Assembly: GCA_963717705.1 (NCBI GenBank)
Contig: CAVQWT010000004.1
Coordinates: 496,001 to 560,000 of the forward strand
Direction: 5' to 3'
DNA from: CAVQWT01 sp963717705
GTDB taxonomy: Bacteria > Pseudomonadota > Gammaproteobacteria > Burkholderiales > Casimicrobiaceae
DNA length: 64,000 nt
Shown here piece after piece: positions 17,195-24,900 of the stretch (its first letter is position 1; every line of letters starts with the position of its first letter). A program made the position numbers and the translations under genes. The notes under the pieces are model-generated. The model was not told the origin of the DNA and made no database searches. It saw only the letters and a program-made list of their open reading frames with translations.

Positions 17195-18040
17195 TCATCC
17201 GACCGTCGCGGAGGCATCCATCGTCAGCCAGCCCTCGTGGTCGCGAGCCCACAGCCGGACCGTCCTGCCGTCCGGCTGCGGCTCGCCGCAGGCGAAGAAC
17301 GAGCGCCCGTCGAAGACCGGCCGCACCGCGCGGAATTCGTAGCGCGTCACCTGGGCGTCCGGCCGCTGGTGCCGCAGCAGGTCCAGCAGCAGCGTCGCGA
17401 CGAGCGGGCCGTGGACGACCAGTCCCGGATATCGCTCGACCTCCGTCACGTAGCGACGGTCGTAGTGAATGCGGTGGCCGTTGAACGTGAGCGCCGAGTA
17501 GCGGAAGAGCAGCACCTCGTCCGGAAGCCATTCCCGCTCCCAGCGCGCGCCCGAAGGCGCCGGCCTCGGGGCCGGCGCCACGTCATCCGGCCCCGCCGCC
17601 TCGCGGTAGACGATGTCGTGGAACTCGGTCAGCGCCACCTCCGCCTCGTCGCCGCGGCGGATCTCGTGACGCACCTTGACGAACACCAGCGAACCCGTGC
17701 GGCCGCTCTTCTCGGCGATGTCCTGGATCGTCGAGACGCGGGTGAGCACGTCGCCCACCCGCAGCGGCCGGTGGAACTCGAACTGGCTGCCGGCCCACAT
17801 GCGGCGCGGCAGCGGCACCGGCGGAAGGAATCCGCCGAGCTTCGCATGACCATCGGGCCCGATGTCGGAACGGCGGTGCAGAGGCAGGAAGTACAGCCAA
17901 TGCCAAAGCGGCGGCAACGGCGTTCCGTCCGGCGGCCGCTCGGCCGGCCGATCGAGCGTCGCGGACAGCGCGGCCACGGGCGTTGCCGTCGCGACGTCGG
18001 ACACGGTCTCCGAACGACCGATCCATTGCTTCAGGTCCAT
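17195..18040 (-). CDS. MaoC / FAS1-like hydratase (mesaconyl-C4-CoA hydratase type)
   Basis: A 281-residue double hot-dog protein resembling the HTD2/mesaconyl-C4-CoA hydratase group: an N-terminal FAS1-like dehydratase half (LHRRSDIGPDGHAK, PRRMWAGSQFEFHRPLRVGD) and a C-terminal MaoC half (FRYSALTFNGHRIHYDR, then YPGLVVHGPLVATLLLDLL). It probably hydrates a branched or dicarboxylic enoyl-CoA. The start is the ATG at 18040, chosen by homology to MDLKxWIGR starts. Its stop overlaps a possible start of the lyase, so the two are likely co-transcribed. It is divergent from the LivK-type receptor with a 267-base gap in which no clear promoter was seen. Confidence 0.78.
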   Translation of the reverse strand: MDLKQWIGRSETVSDVATATPVAALSATLDRPAERPPDGTPLPPLWHWLYFLPLHRRSDIGPDGHAKLGGFLPPVPLPRRMWAGSQFEFHRPLRVGDVLTRVSTIQDIAEKSGRTGSLVFVKVRHEIRRGDEAEVALTEFHDIVYREAAGPDDVAPAPRPAPSGARWEREWLPDEVLLFRYSALTFNGHRIHYDRRYVTEVERYPGLVVHGPLVATLLLDLLRHQRPDAQVTRYEFRAVRPVFDGRSFFACGEPQPDGRTVRLWARDHEGWLTMDASATVG

Positions 18041-18307
18041 GAGGCTCGCTCCGCTCCACATCGGACGGCACGACTCCGCCCGGCCGCTATGATGACAGGC
18101 GCCGCCAGGGCGCGCACCCCTTGCGCCTGGCATCCGAATTGCATGGACCCTTCGATCGCGGTGCGGCGCCTACACGTGTCGTTCCGCTCACCGCCCCACC
18201 GGCACGATGTATCTGGTCGCCGGAGGCGCCGGAAGCCTTGACCTTTCGCAACCTGACAGCCGCGGGTGCCGCCGAACATCGGGGTTCCCTGGCGGCAAGG
18301 AGACGCA

Positions 18308-19435
18308 ATGAATGCATGGCGGAGCCGGATCGGCGTCGCAATCGCAGCGGGCCTGATCGGCGGGCCGGCCCTTGCGGCCGACGACAACCGCATCGTCGTC
18401 GGCCAGACCGTCGCGCTGACCGGCAGCATCTCCGAGCACGGTCAGGCCGTCGCAGCAGGGGCGCGTGCATACATCGAAGGCGTGAACGCCGGCGGCGGCG
18501 TCGGCGGTAGGCGCATCGCGCTGGTCACGCTCGACGACGGCGGCGATGCGCCCCGCGCCGCGGAGAACACCCGCCGCCTGATCGAGCGCGACGGCGTCGT
18601 CGCGATGTTCGGGGGAGTCGAAGGCGGGCCGTGCGTCGCGAGCCTCAAGGAGGCGTCGGACCGCGGCGTGCCGCTGATCGCCTGCATGGCCGGATCGCCG
18701 GAAATGCGGGAGCCGTTCAACCGCTACAGCTTTCCGGTTCGCGCGCCGCACCTCGCCGAGTTCGGGCGGCTGCTCGACATCGCGAAGACCTATGGCTACG
18801 GCAAGGTCGCGTTCCTGCACGCCGATTCGGACACCGGGCGCAAGCACCTGGCGAACGTGCAGCGGCTGGCCGAGGCGCGCAAGGTCGAGGTGGTCCCGAT
18901 CCCGGCGAAGAGCGGCGCCAAGGCCGAGGACCTGGCTCAGGCGATCATGGCGGCGAAGCCGGACGCGGTGTTCAACCACGGCTCGTACGCGATCTACAGT
19001 GCGACGATCCGCGAAGCCCGGCGCAAGGGCGTCCGGACCCAGTTCATGGCGGTCAATTCGGGCGCCGCGCAGATGGCGAAGCAATTGGGCGACGACGCGA
19101 AAGGCCTGATCTTTACCCAGATCGTACCGTTCCCGTGGGCGGTCGCGATCCCGCTCGTCAAGGAGTACCAGCAGGCGCTGGCGCGGCATGCGCCGCCCGG
19201 CACGCAGCCGTCGTTCAGCGGGCTCGAAGGCTACGCGAGCGCCAAGGTCCTGGTGACCGGACTGCGCGCCGCAGGCGCCAAGAACTTGTCGCGCGACTCG
19301 GTGCAGCGGGCGATGGAAACGCTCGGCAGCGTCGATCTCGGCGGCATGACGGTGCAGTACGCCCCGGGCGCGCATCCGGGATCCAGCTTCGTCGATACCG
19401 TGATCGTCGCGAACGACGGACGCTTCGCAAGGTAG
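18308..19435 (+). CDS. LivK-type ABC transporter substrate-binding protein
   Basis: A 375-residue periplasmic binding protein of the branched-chain amino-acid/amide receptor family (Peripla_BP_6) with a signal peptide ending near GGPALAA. Family blocks are VGQTVALTGSISEHGQ, INDGGDAPRAAENTR-like sequence (LDDGGDAPRAAENTR) and PSFSGLEGYASAKVLV. An AAGGAG site precedes the ATG. No LivH, LivM, LivG or LivF genes lie in the window, so it is an orphan receptor. Its divergent pairing with the hydratase-lyase-phaC genes suggests it binds a precursor of their substrate. Confidence 0.88.
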   Translation: MNAWRSRIGVAIAAGLIGGPALAADDNRIVVGQTVALTGSISEHGQAVAAGARAYIEGVNAGGGVGGRRIALVTLDDGGDAPRAAENTRRLIERDGVVAMFGGVEGGPCVASLKEASDRGVPLIACMAGSPEMREPFNRYSFPVRAPHLAEFGRLLDIAKTYGYGKVAFLHADSDTGRKHLANVQRLAEARKVEVVPIPAKSGAKAEDLAQAIMAAKPDAVFNHGSYAIYSATIREARRKGVRTQFMAVNSGAAQMAKQLGDDAKGLIFTQIVPFPWAVAIPLVKEYQQALARHAPPGTQPSFSGLEGYASAKVLVTGLRAAGAKNLSRDSVQRAMETLGSVDLGGMTVQYAPGAHPGSSFVDTVIVANDGRFAR

Positions 19436-19470
19436 GCGCGCGCCGCCAGGGAATCCTACCGCCCGCACCA

Positions 19471-19501
19471 AAGAAAAGGGCCTGCATTGCTGCAAGCCCT
19501 T
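19471..19501 (-). terminator. Rho-independent terminator of tRNA-Arg
   Basis: An inverted repeat AAGGGC-C-TGCA / TGCA-A-GCCCTT with a TTGC loop (19476-19501). On the minus strand it is followed by TTTTCTTT, immediately after the tRNA-Arg CCA end. On the plus strand the tail (GATTATTT) is weaker, so it may also stop transcripts of the receptor gene. Confidence 0.75.
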
Positions 19502-19508
19502 GATTATT

Positions 19509-19586
19509 TGGCGCGCCCGGCAGGATTTGAACCCACGACCCCCTGGTTCGTAGCCAGGTACTCTAATCCAACTGAGCTACGGGCGC
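19509..19586 (-). tRNA. tRNA-Arg (anticodon ACG), CCA encoded
   Basis: Cloverleaf read on the minus strand: 7-bp acceptor stem GCGCCCG/CGGGCGC, D-arm GCTC...GAGT, anticodon stem CCTGG/CCAGG with loop CTACGAA (anticodon ACG), and T-loop TTCAAAT, then discriminator G and encoded CCA (19509-19511). The ACG anticodon, whose A is normally deaminated to inosine by TadA, decodes CGU, CGC and CGA. Confidence 0.96.
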
Positions 19587-19596
19587 GTAGCTTTTA

Positions 19597-19602
19597 ATTA
19601 TA
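19597..19602 (-). promoter_or_regulatory. -10 element of the tRNA-Arg promoter
   Basis: A perfect TATAAT on the minus strand 10 bases upstream of the tRNA 5' end. The -35 region about 17 bases further (GGTGCA/TGGTGC) is weak and lies inside the end of the phospholipase D gene. Confidence 0.55.
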
Positions 19603-19607
19603 GCAGA

Positions 19608-21086
19608 TCAGCCGTTTTTTGCACCAGCCGGAGGACCCGCAGGAGCGGCGTCCTCGCCGTCGGCGCTTCGCCGCAAGTCGCGGGCGCGCCGGGAAAGGCC
19701 CCAGGCCTTGACGACGATGGTGACGGCGATCCAGCCGAGCAGGACGGCCAGCGGATACGCGATCAGGGCAGGAAACACCAACCCCAGCACCGCGCCGCCC
19801 GCCGTGATTGCCGCCAGCAGCCACAGCAGGCCTGCTTCCGCGGGCCCGAGAAGCCGGCGGTTGGTCAGCGCGGCTCCGACCGCGCTGCCCACGGACAGCG
19901 CACCCGCCGCGGCCCGCCCTGCGCTGCCCGACAGGGCGCGGCGCGAGCCGTCGCTCGCCGGGCCGCCGTCGGCCGTGCGCACGCGGTTCCGTCGCGTCAG
20001 CACGATTTCGGTCGCGTGGCGCAGGTCGTCCTCGTACATGTCGGCCATGGTGGCGGCGAAGCCGGCATCCTCGATCGCGACGTCGAGCTCCCAGTTGCCG
20101 ATGAAGCTCGCAAGGTTGAGGTTGGTCGAGCCGACACGCGCCCACTCGCCGTCGGCGACTGCGGTCTTGGCGTGCAGCATGGTGCCGTTCCATTCGAACA
20201 CGCGGACACCCGCCTCGAGCAGCGGCCGGTAGCCGACCCGCGACAGCGGTCGCAGCGCCGGGATGTCGCTCGCGCCCGGCACCAGCAGGCGCACGTCGAC
20301 GCCGTCGCGGGCGGCCGCCCGCAACGCCTGCGTGTACGTCGAGCCCCCGACGAAATAGGCGTCGGTGAGCCACAGGTACTGCCGCGCCAGCGACGCGATC
20401 GACGTGTCGAGGCGGAACAGGTTGCCTGCACTGGGCACGCCGACGACGACGCGCAGCGCGGTATCCCCGGCCGCGTCGATGGCGTCGGGCGGCGTCAGCA
20501 ACTCATCGGCGAGCGGGGTGCCGCAGGCGTCCCAGACTTGCGCGAAGGCGCGCTCGATCTCGGCGACGGCCGGACCGCGGATCTCCACGCCGGTGTCGCG
20601 CCAGGGCTCGAGACGCTTCGCCGCATCGCCTTCCCAGCGCGAGCTCACGCACAGGCCGGATACGAATGCGACGGCGCCGTCGATGGCGATCGTCTTGCGA
20701 TGATCGCGCGAGACCCAGCCGAACGGGCTGCCGAAGCTGAACGGGTTGAACGCGCGCACCTCGGCGCCCGCCTCCTCAAGCTCGTCCCAGATGTCGTGCG
20801 ATCCGAGGCATCCCAGCCAATCGTGCACCACCCGCACGGCGACGCCCGCGCGCGCGCGCGCCGCGAGCGCGCCCACGAAGCGACGGCCGACGGCGTCGTC
20901 GGCGACGATGTAGCTCTCGAAGAAGATCGTCCGCCGCGCGCCCTCGATGGCGGCGAGCCACGCCGGGTAGTTCTCGCAGGCGTCGCGCAACAGCCGGACG
21001 GCGTTGCCGTCGGAGCGCGGCGCGCCGGTCGCCCGCAGCAGCGCGCGGTCGATCAGCACAGGCGTGTAGGACGAGGCGGTGGACAT
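19608..21086 (-). CDS. Phospholipase D / cardiolipin synthase B-like protein
   Basis: A 492-residue PLD-superfamily protein with two HKD motifs, DHRKTIAID (about residue 130) and LHAKTAVAD (about 315), each followed by the usual Gly-Ser-Asn type segment (VGSTNLN after the second). These catalyse phosphatidyl transfer, as in ClsB-type cardiolipin synthases. After about residue 390, Ala-rich hydrophobic segments (LLWLLAAITAGGAVLG and the following stretch) form two probable membrane helices at the C-terminus, an unusual place because ClsA-type enzymes anchor through the N-terminus. It ends in a short basic tail. It lies directly upstream of tRNA-Arg on the same strand. Confidence 0.82.
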   Translation of the reverse strand: MSTASSYTPVLIDRALLRATGAPRSDGNAVRLLRDACENYPAWLAAIEGARRTIFFESYIVADDAVGRRFVGALAARARAGVAVRVVHDWLGCLGSHDIWDELEEAGAEVRAFNPFSFGSPFGWVSRDHRKTIAIDGAVAFVSGLCVSSRWEGDAAKRLEPWRDTGVEIRGPAVAEIERAFAQVWDACGTPLADELLTPPDAIDAAGDTALRVVVGVPSAGNLFRLDTSIASLARQYLWLTDAYFVGGSTYTQALRAAARDGVDVRLLVPGASDIPALRPLSRVGYRPLLEAGVRVFEWNGTMLHAKTAVADGEWARVGSTNLNLASFIGNWELDVAIEDAGFAATMADMYEDDLRHATEIVLTRRNRVRTADGGPASDGSRRALSGSAGRAAAGALSVGSAVGAALTNRRLLGPAEAGLLWLLAAITAGGAVLGLVFPALIAYPLAVLLGWIAVTIVVKAWGLSRRARDLRRSADGEDAAPAGPPAGAKNG

Positions 21087-21247
21087 GGGCGATGCGGGGA
21101 GAATAACAGGCGCACCGGGCTGCGCCGCCGCCGGTCAAAGTTACCCGCTACCCGGCGTTGCGCGCCCGGGGTATCGGGCCCCGCCATTCCCGCAAGCCGC
21201 GCCCCGCGGTTACGGCGCGCCCGCGCGAGCCCGGGGATTGCCCGGCG

Positions 21248-21910
21248 TCAGAGCGGCGACGTCGCGCCGTCGCGGCTGAACACCAGCGCGCGCAGCGCGC
21301 AGCGGCTGTCGGTCAGGTTGGCGGTGCCGGCGCCCGCGCCGCGCCCGATCCTGGCGCCGAATCGCACCGACTGGCCGACGGCGACGTCCGAATTCGCCAG
21401 GTTGGCGAGGTTGCCCCACGCGGCAGCGGGTACGTAGCCGCGGCTGCCCTGGGTCGTGAGCGGGGTCCACGACGTACCGCCGTCGACGCTCTGCACCAGG
21501 TCGGCGCCGACATCGATCGCCGATGCGGCCGTGCCGGCGAACACGAGGTCCACGTAGACGCGACGGGGAAAACCCGTTGCGGGGAAATCGGTCGTCTGGC
21601 AGACCACCGGAGTGCTGTCGAGGACCACCGGCCCGGGCGCCGCGTCCACCCGCAGCATCGCCGGCGTCAGCGCGGTGCCCAGGCGGTTCATGAAGGCTGC
21701 CATGGCCAGCCTCGACACGCTGTCGGTCGGACAGTACAGCGTGCTGCTGGTGCAGCCGGTGGTGACTCCCCGGTTCTTGATCCACTCGACGTTCGGGCAG
21801 AAGGCGCTCGTCGAATCGACGTCGGTGAACCCGGCACAGGGCAACGCGAGGGCCGCCGGCGCGACGAGGGCCAGACCGGCAGATGCGAGCAGGTTGCGAA
21901 CCAGTTTCAT
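21248..21910 (-). CDS. Secreted stand-alone SLH-like six-cysteine module protein (copy A)
   Basis: A 220-residue protein: a signal peptide (MKLVRNLLASAGLALVAPAA) and then one copy of the ~200-residue module shared with the two neighbouring proteases. The first ~55 residues resemble an S-layer-homology repeat (CAGFTDVDST, FCPNVEWIKNRG, GCTSSTLYCPTDSVSRLAM). A probable beta-rich half follows with conserved FPRRVYVDL, VGQSVRFG and a final DSRCALRALVFSRDG. Six Cys align across the four copies, suggesting three disulfides. It lies 36 bases downstream of protease 1 on the same strand and is very likely co-transcribed. Its function is unknown. Cell-surface binding, or modulation of the protease that carries the same module, are inferences. 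Confidence 0.7.
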   Translation of the reverse strand: MKLVRNLLASAGLALVAPAALALPCAGFTDVDSTSAFCPNVEWIKNRGVTTGCTSSTLYCPTDSVSRLAMAAFMNRLGTALTPAMLRVDAAPGPVVLDSTPVVCQTTDFPATGFPRRVYVDLVFAGTAASAIDVGADLVQSVDGGTSWTPLTTQGSRGYVPAAAWGNLANLANSDVAVGQSVRFGARIGRGAGAGTANLTDSRCALRALVFSRDGATSPL

Positions 21911-21946
21911 GTGGTGCTCCCGTGAGTGTGGCGAGATGACGTGCGA

Positions 21947-24900
21947 TCAATTCGCCGCGTCGAAGGGTGAAAAGGTGGTGTTGCGGTTTCCGAACACCGC
22001 GCGGAGGTTGCAGCGGCTGTCGCTGAGCGCTGCCGTGCCGGCGAGGCCGCCATGGGTGAGCAGCAGGCCGAAGCGGGCCGTCTGGCCGACCGCGACGTCC
22101 TGCGATCCGACGGCGCGCAGGTTCGCCCACCGTCCCGCGGGGATCGTCGAACGGCTGGCGGTGGCCGAAAGCGGCGACCACGTGGCGCCGCCGTCGAAGC
22201 TCGCGACCAGGTCGGCGCCGAACTGCGTCTGAGCGGCGGCAGTGCCCATGAACACTGCATCGACCTGCGCGCGCCGGGCGAACCCGCTGGCGACGAAGCC
22301 CGGCGTCTGGCAGACCACGGTGCCGGCGCCGACGCTGACGGCGCCCGGGCTTGCCTCCGTGGCCTGGACCGCACCGGTCAGTGCCGTTCCCAGCCGGTTC
22401 ATGAACGCCGCCATCGAGAGCCTCACCACACTGTCGGTCGGACAGTACAGGGTCGCGCTGGTGCAGCCGAGGGTCACGCCGCGGTTCTTCAGCCACTCCA
22501 CGTTCGGGCAGAACACGCTGCCCGAGTCGACATCGGTGAACGTGTTGCAGGCCTGGCCCGGCACCGCCGTCACCGTTTGCGCGGCCGTTCCCTCCGCGGG
22601 CCCGTTGGCGCCGTCGCCTGAGTAGACTGCCGTGAACTCGTAGCTGCCGACGGCCAGCGCCCCGGTGCTGCATTGCGCGGTGCGCACGTTGCCGCCGCCG
22701 ACCAGCGCGACCGCGCCGCAACCTGCCAGCACCTGCGGGCCGTTGCGGAAAGCCACGGTGCCGGTCGGCGCGACGCCGCTGACCGTCGCGGTCAGGGTGA
22801 CGCCCGTTCCCGCCGGCACGGTCGGCGCCGAGCTGGCAAGCGAGAGCACCGTGGTACCGACGGTCAGCGTGAAGTTTCGCGTGGCATTGGGCGCGACGCC
22901 GTTGCTGGCGGTGACCACGATGTTGAACGGCGAGCCCGCCGCGTTGGGCGGCGTGCCCGACATCACTCCGGTCGCCGTGTCGATGGTCAGCCACGCGGGC
23001 ATGCCCGTGGCACTGAACGTCGGCGCCGGGAAGCCGGTCGCGGTGAAGCCGTGGCTGTACGGCAGGCCGACCGCCGCCACTGCCGGCGGCGCCGGACCGG
23101 TGAACGCCGGCGCCATGTTCACGCCCAGGGTGAAGTTCTGCACCGCGTCCGGCGGCACGCCGTTGGCCGCGGTCACCGTCAGCGGATAGCTGCCGCCGGT
23201 TCCCGCCGCCGGCGTTCCGGCCAGCGTCCTCGTCGCCGCGGTGTAGCTGACGCCGCTCGGCAGCGCACCCGCGACCGCGATCGCCGGGGTCGGAGCCCCC
23301 GTCGCGGCGAACGTGAACGTGCCCGCGGCGCCGACGGCAAACGTCGCGGCGTTCGCGCTGGTGATCACCGGCGCCGTCACCGCGCACTGCGCCGGCCCGG
23401 GCGTGCAGATTCCGGGGGGACGGGTCGCCGACAGCTTGAGGCCCGCGGTGACGACCGCCTGGTTGAAGCCGAACTGGGTGAACGTCGTGCCCGAGCTGGC
23501 GGCCTGCACGCCGACGGTGGCGCCGCTTCCGTTCGCCGCCGCCGAATTGTTGTAGACGTACTCGAAGTCGCTCGAGCCCTCGCGGAAGAGCACGGCGAAG
23601 TTCACGGCATTGGTGCCACCGAAAATCAGGCCGCGCCATTCCAGCTTGAACGTGCGGTTCGGCGCCACGCCGGTCGTGTCGGCGAACACGCCGTAGCCGG
23701 CCACGCGCAGGTCGAGGTCGTCCCAGTAGGGAAACAGCGTCGGCGCTGCCGCCGGGAACGTGCCTCCGGAGGGCAGCGCGCCGTTGGTGAGCGCAGTCGA
23801 ACCTCCGGTCGGCACGAGCTGGATGTTGCCGTTGGTGCTGACGGTGATGTTGCTGCCGGCAGTCACCGTCGTGCCGTACACCGAGAAGGTGAACGGCGCG
23901 GCGGTCGTGGCGACGGCGTCGTCGGCCTGCGTGCCCGGAATCAGCGTGCCGCCGGCCGGAATGGTTCCCGACGACGAGGCGAACGCGTAATTGGTCGCCG
24001 CCGGCTGCCCGACCGGCAGGGTGAAGTTCAGCGTCGCCGGCGAGCCGCCGCCGGTGTAGGTGACCGTGTGCGCAAGGTTGATCGTGGACCCGCACGCGAC
24101 CGCGGGGCCGGTGCTGATCTGGAACGCCGAGAGATTGGCGCCGCTGCCGCCCGCCGCCAGGTCCGGATACGCCGAGTTCTGCTGCGTGATCACCACGCCG
24201 GGGGTGGTCGTCGAGAGCACGGAGCTCACGGCCGTCGCCCCGCCGAGGCCTCCGTTGCTGATGATCGACGTCAGCGCGTTGCATTCGTTCGGCTCGATGA
24301 TGCCGTTGCCGGTGGTCACGGTGTTCGCGCCGACCGCGAGTGCCGGTGCGACGACCGGCGCCAGCGGTCCGCTGTTGTAAGCGACGAGCGCGAAGTCCTG
24401 GTTGTTGCCGGCCACCGTCGGATCCGCCTGCCCCGCGATGTTGGTCGCCGCAACGATGATGGTGAAATCGCCGCTGACGCCCGCCGGCAGGAACACGCTT
24501 TCGACGTTGTTGCGCGGGTCGGCGACGCCGCCGGTGGTGGAGTTCGACCCGGAAAAGACGTTGCCGAGGTACGTGCTTCCGCCGACGGTCACCTGCAGGT
24601 CGAGGTTGTTGACGTAGGCATTCCCCGAGGTGGCGCCCGGCGCGTCGGTCCAGGCCAGCGTGACGCGGAACGGCTTGGACGGATCGCTGATCGTGCCGGA
24701 GTATTGGCGCTGCAGCCCGGACGCGTTGAACCGCTCCACCGGAACCTGGTCGCGGGTGGCGCGCGACACGCCGTCGAACGCGGTGCCGAGGTTCATCATC
24801 CCCATGCCCTGCGCAGTCGACCACAGCGTATCGTTCGCGCCGACGCCGTTCATGTACCGCGTCGAATTCATCATGTACGCCTTGACCAGCGCCGGGCTCG

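Noticed and set aside
21087..21247. Promoter or terminator between the phospholipase D gene and module gene A
   Set aside because: A TTGACC and a TTATT were seen on the minus strand but at 24-bp spacing, and GC-rich repeats there have no T-tract, so nothing can be supported.
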